64,000 bases of DNA, taken from Leishmania martiniquensis. Its lineage: Eukaryota > Euglenozoa > Kinetoplastea > Trypanosomatida > Trypanosomatidae. How positions within the stretch are numbered: position 1 is the first letter of the stretch; the number at the start of each line of letters is the position of its first letter. Location of the stretch: positions 921,501-985,500 of the forward strand of contig NC_090162.1 of NCBI RefSeq assembly GCF_017916325.1, given 5' to 3'. The translations under genes and the position numbers were made by a program. Below the pieces are notes generated by a model. The model saw nothing but the letters and a program-made list of their open reading frames with translations. It searched no databases and was not told the DNA's origin. This document shows, in pieces, positions 40,101 through 48,358 of the stretch.

Positions 40101-41054
40101 CTGGGCGTCTCGCTCGTAAGCGCCGCGCAACGCCACAAGCTCAGCGACCACGTGGGCTTCCTCCTTGAAGAATGACGCAGCCTCCTCATGCACTGCCTTT
40201 CTAGGGCTGCCGAGCGTGTCGGCCCGACGCGATGCCCTTCGAGTGGCCCATCTCTTGAGAACCAGCTCCATCACTTGCAGGCGCCGCAGCACACACTGGA
40301 CAACATCGACTTGCAATGGCAGTAGCCACGTCTCTTCCGCATCCGTCCACGTCGCCACCAGCTGAGCTGGAGAGCGCCTGTCCTTTAATGATTGCCGGCG
40401 TGGTGCGCTACTCTGGCGTCCATTTGAAGTAGAGGGCGTCGTTCTCGGCGCAGCCATGGGCAGTGACTGATGCGAGATGCGGTACGCACGCAGCAGATCG
40501 CCCAAGGCGCGGACTTCGCAATGCAGTCGCAGAAAGTCCCCCTCCTGCTGGGAAGACGGTTTAGCCGGCGGCGGTGGTGCCATGCCCCCCGACATCTCTT
40601 CGGACACCGTCAGCACGCCAGGCGAGTACGGGCCTGCAATAGAAGCGGGGTATGCAGCACCCCACCGCCGGAGCTGCAGAAGGTAGAACAGTGTAGAGGC
40701 CAAAGGTACCTCTTCGGCTGCCTCGCCGGCGCTGCTGCCGCTGTGAATGGCTGGAAAAGCGGAGGCTGGCACGACCGCGGACGGGTGAGACTCACCACCT
40801 CCGCGTAAAGCGGGAGTCCGCGAAGGCGTGACTACCTCATCCGATACGAACGGCGGCGAGGCTGTAGTACCCGCCGCTTGCACCGCCCCCAGTGCAGCAG
40901 GCAAGCGCCAAGCGGGGATCGACAATGGCGCACCGAGGAGGGGCGGCGGCGCGGCCAGACGAGGCTGGTTGAGCGGAGAGGGGCCAGCACCTACGCATGG
41001 CTCTCGGCAAGCGGGAGGCGAAAGAAGAGCAGTCAGCGCATGAGGTCGCCTCAT
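34179..41054 (-). CDS. 2291-aa multi-zinc-finger protein, probably mitochondrial
   Basis: The N-terminus (MRRPHALTALLSPPACREP) is Arg/Ala/Leu/Pro-rich with no early acid, compatible with a mitochondrial presequence. Residues about 200-1300 are largely helical with low-complexity insertions; a stretch such as WGVPEQVCALYFRYPSMGASW followed by LLQCGQYSAAVQVLVSLL (about 845-890) looks TPR/PPR-like. From about 1345 to 1965 there is a string of Cys4 ribbons, several of RanBP2/NZF type (W-x-C-xx-C ... N ... C-xx-C): WQCSGCYLWNSRYAKACKRC (about 1349-1368), WTCAHCRTLNDPQHVFFCRGC (about 1494-1514), WWCVECTVVLNPGIRTHCELC (about 1615-1635). More divergent ones lie at about 1376-1403, 1545-1572, 1693-1715, 1771-1808 and 1916-1960. 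A final CxxC pair (HGCVRCERC) lies near the C-terminus. RanBP2-type fingers commonly bind single-stranded RNA or ubiquitin. The combination suggests an organellar RNA-processing or ribosome-assembly factor, but that is inference. Confidence 0.85.
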   Translation of the reverse strand: MRRPHALTALLSPPACREPCVGAGPSPLNQPRLAAPPPLLGAPLSIPAWRLPAALGAVQAAGTTASPPFVSDEVVTPSRTPALRGGGESHPSAVVPASAFPAIHSGSSAGEAAEEVPLASTLFYLLQLRRWGAAYPASIAGPYSPGVLTVSEEMSGGMAPPPPAKPSSQQEGDFLRLHCEVRALGDLLRAYRISHQSLPMAAPRTTPSTSNGRQSSAPRRQSLKDRRSPAQLVATWTDAEETWLLPLQVDVVQCVLRRLQVMELVLKRWATRRASRRADTLGSPRKAVHEEAASFFKEEAHVVAELVALRGAYERDAQSLACLVHVFTAAADAGVAVPVTMLVEAAAVAIHHSQRGGDEDSGSVSAAAWQSCVPWLLHRYSTRHIRMTPSLRATSAQTPRGSAASWSAVSAWMTAAADRVCAAQSSELLQLPPTPAASPKNDAGAAVARAHTFGPWQGVLDTEATNIAGAQTFTRERDGGADIRRAADEGWLREWYAACGVTDVVGWSNSGSYGTWHPYWQLVVSEMVRSCAHAVDAIIELSEAANVHRHSHALSSSSPKAPGNDLPASSSSTTATLEELQFHAVGCYISLRRIACSLQRHRRLVPLLQLHAMVSGRISPSGSVADTHLSQQKEQRPHRNDAFRRSADGITGSLSMAETAAQWRRRLLSGELLQPRPAAPTSQEEGRRRRHRDRSQPTYHPQRHQAGAMLWREVVLFDAYALITIGHVSEHAVDSAAVDKTAVLHQVAYLQQECAQHLTVLEASDGEVAGRAGSDSEPAKPGGNVGGQSAATEDRDVSYAVSHVRRSMLLRWLTPRTRAGLIAKLQEGLRLSAKVLARWGVPEQVCALYFRYPSMGASWEVGRSLLQCGQYSAAVQVLVSLLHMDATARGAPVTYPSPASSHSPLLQPSSAIAVRQMLLEAIEGAAAALVQDSRWLEAVHASGAPPNAVIAFTEATSGEAEAPLPAELRTRLYSLYAHLNALPAPLPLCLHALMRGLTSVSPEAAASGPHDDTATTLPPTARRPIRSKSGTSPLSPSSLLPLSPEPCTSAEERTRATAVLCTYVLRCHLDENPQKGLLAKTVELWTSCVAPYLGRRSSDGAEASSASPSTSPRLSLTDRYLRAVTARLLSGYPQLPIARLLLARLAQLATPLPPRAPPDTAGSRPAANDDSSLAESDARVAWTAVWLLGELYKLVEAPAAADHSTNSSGIYPRTSTSVPTALAYRLCIPLTATTPPVATTTTSAQSTEKEALTPRDVQLLSRCRAWSAGFTERYALDTLRLMPRIALEGLERLLSSLKWCVASASVTKPRGPFIVTGQRAVACSGGSISFYHDRMSLILQCRRAEEEQRQPWQCSGCYLWNSRYAKACKRCHALSSVLLQCRACMCLTSSVDDCDDRGLSCDVCGSLLLPPSSSQGSEEVPKSPSSPADPLARASTVDAGRVDALAQGLSSAVVRGFAVGGTAAAAAATVAGTGRAASRFTTSAAIARVVLLRHWTCAHCRTLNDPQHVFFCRGCRRATTDPQKREAVAGAAGESSDASYAAAALACKCCQYSPKSIEARMLPWCEQCGALHQRIRELCKPPAASCASSSTRPPSCSSTSVTSAIPPAAVTGQHLLYLWWCVECTVVLNPGIRTHCELCGAGRPAAAAAVPRATRMATVSSLPSALPLLPGLGRLTETHNAAAPFIAIPWLMQACPSCNAESRTGMLHCWQCHAPLTWPIEVRKAVSDGWWRWVTQVTRVVMDASATDSQADDEASSSSAGADAPLRVPSATRWLCLHGGCMHVNRINLATQDADGDSGATAAPPSHSCAACAFTPRHLAEVLSPFRDRFAWSDAAAQLSPTTASAVVEAVLLPASAPLPGYITVRQPGLRGTGGLASKVFSAARSVEGATTVPQSNAQWLPRSCLTGATTAVICASCGASVTSETPEAAAPSARLPLRLRPLLMVDVCASCGWCAWGRSSCAYDIPGIPHAGTGDGIRQPAPPSLPRQASDEAAPAPLPLLPGEHAMALRLLLKALAHALQEGVALEVPPPKHAASTPTGIDSGGATRATSSCVSVTAPRRRLDWAWLSRFVLSGVRLITSSVSVAPPRCCDSGRHSCVLYPQHCLHERLPWRGCDLTSAQQACSAEPLVAVLESSGHERGMAHSAIVDVRQVLDGVCTLAEHRIKDSLPSSRSPRRRHLNKDDHAHQCHEPLPALPPSLQDAWTRRLLLAALDLIDVVNASTIFDEIGFATLRRLCLLLRPHEREHINTETKWAYLQDMKLSRSHVLHGCVRCERCLTTHGPELPCAPP

Positions 41055-42246
41055 GGCGTCGGTCCTCCTCTCTGTTCACCCCCTATCCAGCCTGTGGCAG
41101 CTGTGCAGGTGAGCAGTCGGAGTCGGGAGAGGCGAGCAGAGTGCAGTAACAACAAAAAAAAGCGGAGGAAGCGGACAAGAGTGAGCCGCAATCGATTTTA
41201 TGTAGTCGTGTTTCTTTTCTTTTCCGCACTGCAGCATTCCTCCGTGACACATCATTCCCCCCGCCCTCTCTCACGCTCATACGAGTCTCCCCCTTCCACC
41301 CATGCGTGCACCATATACGCACAACCAGCAACGTGTCCTTTAGGCGTGCGTGTTGGCGTGTTAGCGCGAGGGCGGGGTGTGGGTGGGGATAGAATCGAGT
41401 CGATACGGAAGGGAAAAAAAGAGGTACAAAAGACGCGGCCGTATCTCATGTCAGTGTGTGTGCGTGTGCATCGCAAACGGAGAAGTGGTCGATAGTGCGA
41501 TAAGGACAGGTGACAAGGAGGAAGAGAGTGATCGGTAGAGCGGGGCGGCGTGAGCTGCGAGCAGCGCCTAGGGCATCATAGAGGAACAGGGGCCACTTTC
41601 CGTAGCCCAAAGCGCGCCTCTTTTTTTCCTCATTGGCATCCTAAAGGGCCCGACCTCGGCGCTCGCGTACCCCCGGCGAGTGTGTGTATTCTTCCTCCGC
41701 GCTGTAGCTATGTCAGATATGACAGCTGGGGTTGAGCCCCGACTTCTCTCAGCGTTGCAGTACTTCTTTCGCGCTTCCGCTCCTCTCCACTTTATGCTTT
41801 CTCGTTGTGTGTGTGTATGTGTGTGTGTGATGGGAAAAGAAGAGAGACGGAGAGAGGGAGGCAGAGGGGTAGCGTCCGTAATAGCACCTCCATCCCTCCC
41901 TCCCTCGGCGGTGCGCCTTCGTCGCCGTTTCACTTGCTTCTGTGAGCACGCATGCGTGCGCACGTTGGCGAGAACACTTCCACATGAATCAGTACGGCGC
42001 TAATCGAGACGACGACTGCTCTCAATGTCACTATCAAGACGCTCCTCCCCCCTTCTCTCACCCTCACACGCACACAAGTCCATAAAGCCCTGCATCGGCA
42101 CCGTGCAGTATGCAGTACAGCACACACATGCATACATACAGCGGGAGAGGGACCGGTTAGCGGAGTTCAACAGCGCCAATACCGCTGTTCCCCTTTCCTT
42201 CCTCGACGCTCCTGATGGCGACGTTGCCGTGGGGCGGGAGCACTTC
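41055..42246. other. Intergenic spacer
   Basis: Leader of the zinc-finger giant (purine-rich run 41150-41190 on the plus strand reads as its pyrimidine tract) and presumed 3' UTR of the 92-aa gene. GT run at 41806-41830. No other gene. Confidence 0.6.
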
Positions 42247-42525
42247 TCAGCTACACAGCGTACTGTGCGTCAACCTCTCCACCGCATCCACCACGTCCTG
42301 GACCCGTATCGCTCGATTGCTCACGACGCGGAGGCGCTCGACCGGTTCATAGAATGGAAAAAGGATGTCGCGATAGAGAACCTCGAGCGTGCGCTGCAGC
42401 TCCTCGGTCCGAGCGGCAGAAGCTGAAGAGAAGACATCGACATTGGAGGAGGAGGCGGCGGCTCCAGCGGATATGCCAAAGGAAGAGCGGGTTGCGTCTG
42501 CAGCGCTTTCAGGTGCAGAAGACAT
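42247..42525 (-). CDS. 92-aa protein with conserved-looking helical C-terminus
   Basis: Starts MSSAPESAAD and ends VERLTHSTLCS. The frame stays open to 42615, but an AG acceptor after a pyrimidine tract falls at about 42584, inside the extension and 58 nt before the ATG at 42525. Residues 1-38 are Ser/Ala-rich and probably disordered. Residues 39-92 are a dense amphipathic helical segment (RTEELQRTLEVLYRDILF, YEPVERLRVVSN, RVQDVVDAVERLTHST) with hydrophobic heptad spacing and no Gly, unlike the surrounding noise frames. This could be a small subunit of a coiled-coil or helical-bundle complex. No family is recognised. Confidence 0.55.
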   Translation of the reverse strand: MSSAPESAADATRSSFGISAGAAASSSNVDVFSSASAARTEELQRTLEVLYRDILFPFYEPVERLRVVSNRAIRVQDVVDAVERLTHSTLCS

Positions 42526-43613
42526 GACGGGTTGGTGGGGGTGGTAACCGTGGCTACGTCGTTGCCCTTGGGTGCGTGCTCGTCTGAGCGCGCACGGGGT
42601 AAGGAAGGGGGACAATAAGGGCGGTATGGGCGCCCGCGGTCAGTTTTCTTCTCCGTTATATAGCTATATCGTCCCGCTCGGGTGTATCCTCAGCTTACCC
42701 CGACATACAAACACAAACACACACGTCTTGCCTCACTCTTGTGCGTGGTGCCAGAGCAGCGAGCAGAGGGAGGGAGGGGGGTGGAACCGGGGGGAGCAAG
42801 AGCTGCTGCATATATGTTTATGTGCATCGAGGTGCGTGTACGTGCGTGCGGGTGCTATGCGTACGCCGAAGAGGGAGAAACATGAGTGAGACGAGCGGCA
42901 ATGGTGAAAGAGTGAGGAACAGAGAGGGGTGCAATCGGCCGCCTGATAAGCCGCATAGCACACAGGGTGTGAGTGGCGGGGTGGGGGGAGGGGGGCGCTC
43001 AGGCACCACAGGGGGGTGCGACACAAGGAAACAGGAGGAGAGGGGTCAGCCCGCGAGCAACTTCCTCTCACCCTTCCTTCCCCCCACCCTCGCCTCCTCT
43101 TATCTGGCCGGCATCTACGTTGGCGCGCCTACATGCTACGCCTCGCCCCTTTGTGTGTTGAGGGGGAGGGGGAGAGGAGGGTTTCCTGGTCAGTTTTTTT
43201 GCTGCCGCAGTGGCGCTTCCACCTCCCCTTCGCTGCATCTTCACGGGGGATGAAAAGAGCGAGCAGAGCCACGCAGGAAAGGAGGCGCGTGAGGGATGAG
43301 CGGCGGGGGTGATGCGGTGCGCCGCTCATCCCTCACGTGCCTATTCACCGCAAGAAATACAGAAGCGAGCACACACGGGTGTGTGTGTGTGTGCCTTCGT
43401 GAGGAGGGGTAAAAGTGCACGCGCGCCCGTGTGTGCGGTGCGACGCGCGTTTTGGAACAAGCAAAGACGGGGTGGGGTAAAAGGGTTCTCCAAGTCATCT
43501 CCGTACGTCCCTTTCTGTCTCTCTTGCCCGCACAGCCTCGCTGCCATCTGGGCCACTCACGCGAGTCTCGCCACCACACACACACACGAGCACATCGCTA
43601 TCCTGTATGAGCC
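42526..43613. other. Intergenic spacer
   Basis: Leader of the 92-aa gene and presumed 3' UTR of the UVRAG-like gene. G-rich runs near 42975-43020 and a GT repeat at 43378-43393. No gene supportable. Confidence 0.6.
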
Positions 43614-45875
43614 TCACTCGACGTCGTGTAGCAGCAAATCCAGCAGCGCGCCGAGCCGATCAGAGCAAGCGAGCACGCGGCGCTCTGGCTTGCCCATCGC
43701 TTTCGCCAGTGCAATCCCATCGCGCAGCAAGAGATGCACTCCGGCCATCATGAGAGGCCGCTCCGCTACCTTGTGGCATCTTAGCGGGTACTTGAGTGCA
43801 TCCGTGAGTGTATACGGGGCCGCTAACACTTGTTGGGCGCTGATGTTCGGCGACGGAAGCACGTGACTCTGCCCGCTCCCTAAAAGAATCGGGCAGGGAA
43901 GTGCGCAGCTGTACAAAATAGAAAGCGCAACGAGCAGGTGGCCAGCGTGGCCAAGAGCGACCGCCTCCTCATGCATGTCCTCCGCCGTACTCGCCACCAA
44001 ATGCGAGGCAGTGTCGGCGTCAGCGCGGCCGGCAAACATAATGGGAAGCGCACATTTGTTGATGTGATCCTTCGCATCCGCCGCGCGTGTGCACGCCTCA
44101 TTCGCGTACTGAGATGAAAGGTCGACGGTGTAGACAAGACACAATTCTCGCGCACGCTGCTGCCGGCTTCGGGCGAGCTGGGCGCGCAACCGCGCGCGTC
44201 TCGCCTCCTCTTCGCGCGCCATGGCCCTTGACTGCTCCCGTGCCTCGGATGACGCTATGTAAGCCTGGTGTCTCTGCGCCTGGGCGTGCGCCTCCTCTTG
44301 CCTTCGCAGCTGCCGTCGCCGCTGCTCCACCTGCTCTCGCAGCCCCTCCAGCTCCAGGGTGGAAAGGGCGAGTCGCTCTCGAGCAGCTGACAGCTGCACG
44401 CGAAGCTCGGCACACAGCGCCTCCTGCGCACGCTCCTCTGGATCGGCGGCAGCCTCGCAATTCAAGTCTGCGGCCAAATTCGCCTGTCGCGCTTCCATCA
44501 CGTCGGCCAGTCGCTGCCACGCAACGGTCGCGAGAGCTGCAGCCTTTAAGTCTCCCATAGTTAAACGGAGCGGGCCGGCACGAGGGACGGCGTTAGGCGG
44601 GTATCGCCAGCCAACCGAGGATGGCGCGCGACTCCACGGCAGCTCCTCACACGCCGCCGCGGTCGATGTTTGGCTACCGATCCTGTGAAGCGTAGATGGA
44701 AGGAAAGACATGACTTGCAGGTCGGCCACCGTCGGTGGTGGGGCAAAGGTGCTCGTTCGAGCCGCCTGCATCTCCTCCAGCATCACCGTGGCCGCGGCCG
44801 AGACATCTGACAGGCACACGCGCGGGACAAAGACGCCGTCCGTGTATCGTAGAAAGATGATGGGCTTAGTGGAGCATCGAGTCTGTGGCTGCTGTTGCTG
44901 CTCGATGTGAAGCACTCGGCTCAGTGTGGCGTCTGCCTCCTCCACGGTCGACCCGGCATACACCACGTCGCGCATGTCCACTCGGCAGCGATGCACACAC
45001 ACGTCCGTCGGCACGATGCGATGGAGAGGAGCAGTTGTGGAGGGCGTAGGGTCCGATGCAGACATCACAGATGACACCGCCTTCGAGAGGCATGCAGCCG
45101 TGTAGTAGAAGGCGAGCTCGACCTGCGTAGCCGCACCGTACCCACCCAGTAGCCCTGGGGGTATGGCGGCCCAGCATGGATGTGAGCTGCCACGGGCCAC
45201 CTCACTCGTATACAGAGAAATCGGTGAAGTAACGAGCGTAGGTGGCCGCTGCTCCTGCACAGCCGACTCGTCGTCTCGGTCGCCATGCACCCTTGAGTCT
45301 TCTGTGTCGCGCTTCGCTTGCGCAGGCGCGGCACTGAGCGTCTGACCGACTGGAGCGGCGGAAGAAGAGAACGGAGGAAATACGTCGATAGTGTAGTACA
45401 CTTCGATGCACAAGGAGGGGCTATGAAACTTGGCCGTGCGTACTGACGAGGTGATATCAGCATTGGCAGCAGTGCTGGCGTGCGCTGCCTCTTCGCCAAG
45501 GGGGGTTATGTTGTGGCCCGGAGACGGTGGCAGTGGCAAAGATAAATACCCGGCGTCATCAGCAGATGCAGTGTGCGCTGGCGACGATGGAGAGCCCGAT
45601 GCCGCCGCAGCGGCCGTCTCCCTTCTCACCTGCGTACTCAACTTCTGGCAGCTACCGTCTTCGCCGCTCTTCTCTGATGATGCAAGCAAGCATAGTGGGG
45701 AGTCGTGTCCACCCTCACCAGGTGCGTTTGTTGGCATCGCGGTGCCATGCCGTGCGGTGGATGCAGCGGACCACGGCTGCGGCACCGCCAACCGCACATG
45801 TAGTGGGGCACAGCGAAGGGAGACACCGACGAGGTGCTGAAGGCACCGAAAATCGAAGGGCATCAGTGACGTCAT
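43614..45875 (-). CDS. UVRAG/VPS38-like subunit of a class III PI3-kinase complex
   Basis: 753 aa from the ATG at 45875; the frame continues to a GTG at 45974, but that part contains a pyrimidine tract and AG acceptor (45922-45955). Features match UVRAG/VPS38 in order. The N-terminal MPFDFRCLQHLVGVSLR resembles the RLRHL segment. A split C2 domain contains CIEVYYTIDVF (about 156-166), SLYTSEVARGSSHPCW (about 220-235, like the YxSEV...NPxW core) and RVDMRDVVYAG (about 298-308), then IIFLRYTDGVFV. A long coiled coil covers about 467-573. The C-terminal domain starts RARELCLVYTVDL (574-586) and includes ALGHAGHLLVALSILYSCALPCPILLGSGQS (640-670) and YPLRCHKVAERPLMMAGVHLLLRDGIAL (696-723). These are the conserved blocks through which UVRAG/VPS38 acts with Beclin-1/VPS30 and VPS34-VPS15 in endosome and autophagosome maturation. 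Atg14 is less likely because a C2 is present and no N-terminal Cys repeats are seen. Confidence 0.82.
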   Translation of the reverse strand: MTSLMPFDFRCLQHLVGVSLRCAPLHVRLAVPQPWSAASTARHGTAMPTNAPGEGGHDSPLCLLASSEKSGEDGSCQKLSTQVRRETAAAAASGSPSSPAHTASADDAGYLSLPLPPSPGHNITPLGEEAAHASTAANADITSSVRTAKFHSPSLCIEVYYTIDVFPPFSSSAAPVGQTLSAAPAQAKRDTEDSRVHGDRDDESAVQEQRPPTLVTSPISLYTSEVARGSSHPCWAAIPPGLLGGYGAATQVELAFYYTAACLSKAVSSVMSASDPTPSTTAPLHRIVPTDVCVHRCRVDMRDVVYAGSTVEEADATLSRVLHIEQQQQPQTRCSTKPIIFLRYTDGVFVPRVCLSDVSAAATVMLEEMQAARTSTFAPPPTVADLQVMSFLPSTLHRIGSQTSTAAACEELPWSRAPSSVGWRYPPNAVPRAGPLRLTMGDLKAAALATVAWQRLADVMEARQANLAADLNCEAAADPEERAQEALCAELRVQLSAARERLALSTLELEGLREQVEQRRRQLRRQEEAHAQAQRHQAYIASSEAREQSRAMAREEEARRARLRAQLARSRQQRARELCLVYTVDLSSQYANEACTRAADAKDHINKCALPIMFAGRADADTASHLVASTAEDMHEEAVALGHAGHLLVALSILYSCALPCPILLGSGQSHVLPSPNISAQQVLAAPYTLTDALKYPLRCHKVAERPLMMAGVHLLLRDGIALAKAMGKPERRVLACSDRLGALLDLLLHDVE

Positions 45876-46790
45876 TGCATTGCGGCACAGCGAAACCGCC
45901 TGTGTGAAGAAGCGGCAGAGGCTCGCCAAAATGTGTATGAGAGGAGGAGGAGAAATGCGCAGGCAAATCTCCACTATGTCCCCGCCAGTCAGTACCTGAG
46001 CCCTACCACATCCGAGTGCGCATGTGCGTCACAGTGGGGTCGTGAAAAGCGCGAAGGGGACGGGACATATGCGTGAAGCACGCGAGAACGATTGTAAAGG
46101 ATGCAAGCAGATGCAGCCGGCGCGGCAAAGAAGACTGCGAGAGAGTGAAACGAGGGGGGAGTGGAGAGGCGGGGGAGGTGATGCGCACACACAGAGAGGC
46201 GAGCTCAAGGGCTCTTGGCACAGGTCCTGTCCGTCGCTTCTCCTCTGCTGCGTCGTTCGCCCCCTTCCCGTCACCTCGCGCTCGCCCGCAGAAGTCCGAT
46301 GACGCGTACGTTCGTGACATCATGGGGAAGCCAAACACCGCAACGCGGAAATTGATGGATGCGTCACCTCAGAGTGGGGCGCACGTTTCCCTCCCCCTCT
46401 TCACCCCCCTCTCGGCAGACTGCCGCTCGCTCACTCACTCGCCTACCCCGCAGGTGTGCATCGTCGTTTGTCTTTAGTGCGGAAGAGGTTACTCGCTTCT
46501 CGACCGTGTGCCTGCGCACCACACGCGAGCCGCACACATGCGCATAAAGGCGCACCACCATACTTATTTCATGCAACAGGAGGCCTTATTCGGTTTATCT
46601 GGCGAGCCACACCATCTCCGGTGGCGCTCCCCACACTGACCCACCAGCGTCCGTCAACATCGTGGGAAACCACTGCTTCGGCGTCGGGCCTCGTGCCTAC
46701 ACAGGCATCCACGAACACAGTCTCTGGAGAGATGAAGCGAAGGAAGCAGTGCACAGGCCCTCGGCCATCTAGTCGACTGCAGCGGTTGCC
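45876..46790. other. Intergenic spacer
   Basis: Very short UVRAG-like leader and presumed 3' UTR of the EMG1-like gene. No gene-like frame. Confidence 0.6.
45922..45955 (-). promoter_or_regulatory. Predicted spliced-leader acceptor for the UVRAG-like gene
   Basis: The minus-strand tract at 45940-45955 is followed by AG at 45923-45922, and a second AG at 45901-45900, only 25-47 nt before the ATG at 45875. Being inside the longer GTG-initiated frame, it decides the start. Confidence 0.5.
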
Positions 46791-47948
46791 TCACCGATCG
46801 TTATCAGCCTCCTGGTCAGCCGGGAACACTTCACGGTTCCTTTGCGGCGGCTCACGTGTTGGGTGGCTGCCAGTCGCTGGTTGCCCGCTGCCTGCCCCCA
46901 CTGTCGCAGCGCCACTGCTCGAACTGCTCGCCGGCTCCACGCGCGTGTGCCCCTCGCACACCCGTGCACACTGCACGTGCGCTGTCATCGGATACGCGGA
47001 GAGACACACCGATCTGGTGATGTAGTCGATGCCGTCGAGGTTGCAGTCGTCCGTGCACGAGATGCAGTAGAAGGCTGCCACGTGCTTGATACCGCCCTGC
47101 AGAGAGTCATCCACTGGTGCCGCAGCAGCCTGTTGTGCCAGCTGCGTCGCCGTCACGATTGGAGAAGCAAGGCTGTTCGTCAGCCCAACCACCTCCGCGC
47201 CATGGGGAATGATGGGTGCCACAGAGCCCGGCATCAGTCGCATCAGCACCTGCCCATCCGTCGAGCAGATACGTCCGTCACGGAGTAGGGCAGACATTAG
47301 ACCGCGGAAACGCGCGTACGTACGTGGCGGCCGCAACGCCGGCGATACCTCGATCACCTTCCCTTGCCGCACGAAGAGACTAATGTACACGCGCAGCCGG
47401 TGCTGGTAGGCGAGGTCGGAGTCGAAGAGAGCGAGAAGGCACTGGTGCACAATGTCGGGGCGCACGTCTTTCAGGGACTCGTTCGCGATCTCGGTCGTCG
47501 CCGCCCGGTCGTAGGCATCTACGAGGCCCATGTTGCCCAGAAGGATGCCGGCCTTCTCTAGGATGACGACAATATCACGTGGCTTCGCGGCACCGCTGGT
47601 GCTTCGAGAAGCGCTGCTCATGGAGCGACCACCTCGCGACGGGGAAGCAGCAGCGGCAGTCCCGGAGCGATGCGATGACGAGAAGCGAGAGTTGGTGGGA
47701 GACGAGAAGGGGCGCCTCTCACAGCTCTCAGTGCCCCCGCGGCCGCCGCGGGCGCGCTCGCCGGGCAGGTGTGGTCTCGGAACGGACTCGTCCGCAACCT
47801 GCGGTCGATACCCGCCAGCCCACTTAGAGCTGCTAGACATGCCAGCTGCGCTGCGGTCTCGATCACGAAAGCCGCGGGTGCGATCACGACCACCATAGCC
47901 ATGAAAGCCGTCGCTGCCGCTGCGCTGCCGTTTCAAGTTGGAATCCAT
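46791..47948 (-). CDS. EMG1: EMG1/NEP1-like SPOUT-class protein (18S rRNA pseudouridine methyltransferase family)
   Basis: 385 aa from the ATG at 47948; the longer frame upstream crosses a pyrimidine tract and AG at 47954-47975. Residues 1-120 are Arg/Gly/Ser-rich (RGG-like) and probably disordered. The EMG1 domain spans about 125-335: DIVVILEKAGILLGN, then RPDIVHQCLLALFDSDL (163-179), LRVYISLFVRQGKVIEVSPALRPPRTYARFRGLM (about 185-218) and the C-terminal knot region VAAFYCISCTDD (290-301) and VCLSAYPMTAHVQCARVCEG (about 314-333). EMG1/NEP1 methylates a pseudouridine of 18S rRNA and is needed for small-subunit assembly in the nucleolus. Here the cofactor-binding A(F/M)AHG motif is replaced by FYCIS, and the LNxAG element by LAYQHR, so catalytic competence is doubtful. 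The C-terminal 50 residues are an unassigned tail. Confidence 0.85.
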   Translation of the reverse strand: MDSNLKRQRSGSDGFHGYGGRDRTRGFRDRDRSAAGMSSSSKWAGGYRPQVADESVPRPHLPGERARGGRGGTESCERRPFSSPTNSRFSSSHRSGTAAAASPSRGGRSMSSASRSTSGAAKPRDIVVILEKAGILLGNMGLVDAYDRAATTEIANESLKDVRPDIVHQCLLALFDSDLAYQHRLRVYISLFVRQGKVIEVSPALRPPRTYARFRGLMSALLRDGRICSTDGQVLMRLMPGSVAPIIPHGAEVVGLTNSLASPIVTATQLAQQAAAAPVDDSLQGGIKHVAAFYCISCTDDCNLDGIDYITRSVCLSAYPMTAHVQCARVCEGHTRVEPASSSSSGAATVGAGSGQPATGSHPTREPPQRNREVFPADQEADNDR

Positions 47949-47953
47949 GTTGA

Positions 47954-47975
47954 CTGTTTGGGAGAAGCAAGTGAG
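47954..47975 (-). promoter_or_regulatory. Predicted spliced-leader acceptor close to the EMG1-like start
   Basis: The minus strand reads a C/T-rich run followed by AAACAG, leaving only about five nucleotides before the ATG at 47948. Such a short leader is possible; a second acceptor further upstream may also be used. Confidence 0.35.
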
Positions 47976-48339
47976 AAGAGCATCAGCAGCGGAATTCAGT
48001 ACATGAAGAGTACGTCGGAGAGACACAGTTGCTCGTCCAGAGAGCTGAAAGACTCCTCTGCCTTGGGCTATGGCAGTGTGCGTCTACGCAAGCGCGTTTG
48101 CGTGCGTCTGTTAGAGAAGGGCGCAAGCCTTTCCACCACACGCCCCCCCCTGTCAGAGATCCATAGCCGGAAGGCGACACACACACTAAGATGGCACGCG
48201 CTGATCATGCACGCACGTCGCGTGGTGCTCTCTATTCTTTGGCGTGCGCTTTTTTTCGCTTCCGCTGAGGAGCCAAACCAACCTCGAAGCACAACCCGCA
48301 CCTTCCGGAGATGTAATAAAGCGGTGCAGCAAAGAGGCA

Positions 48340-48358
48340 CACACACACACACACGCAC
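48340..48358. repeat. CA microsatellite
   Basis: About eight CA dinucleotides in the spacer between the EMG1-like and 1140-aa genes. Confidence 0.8.
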
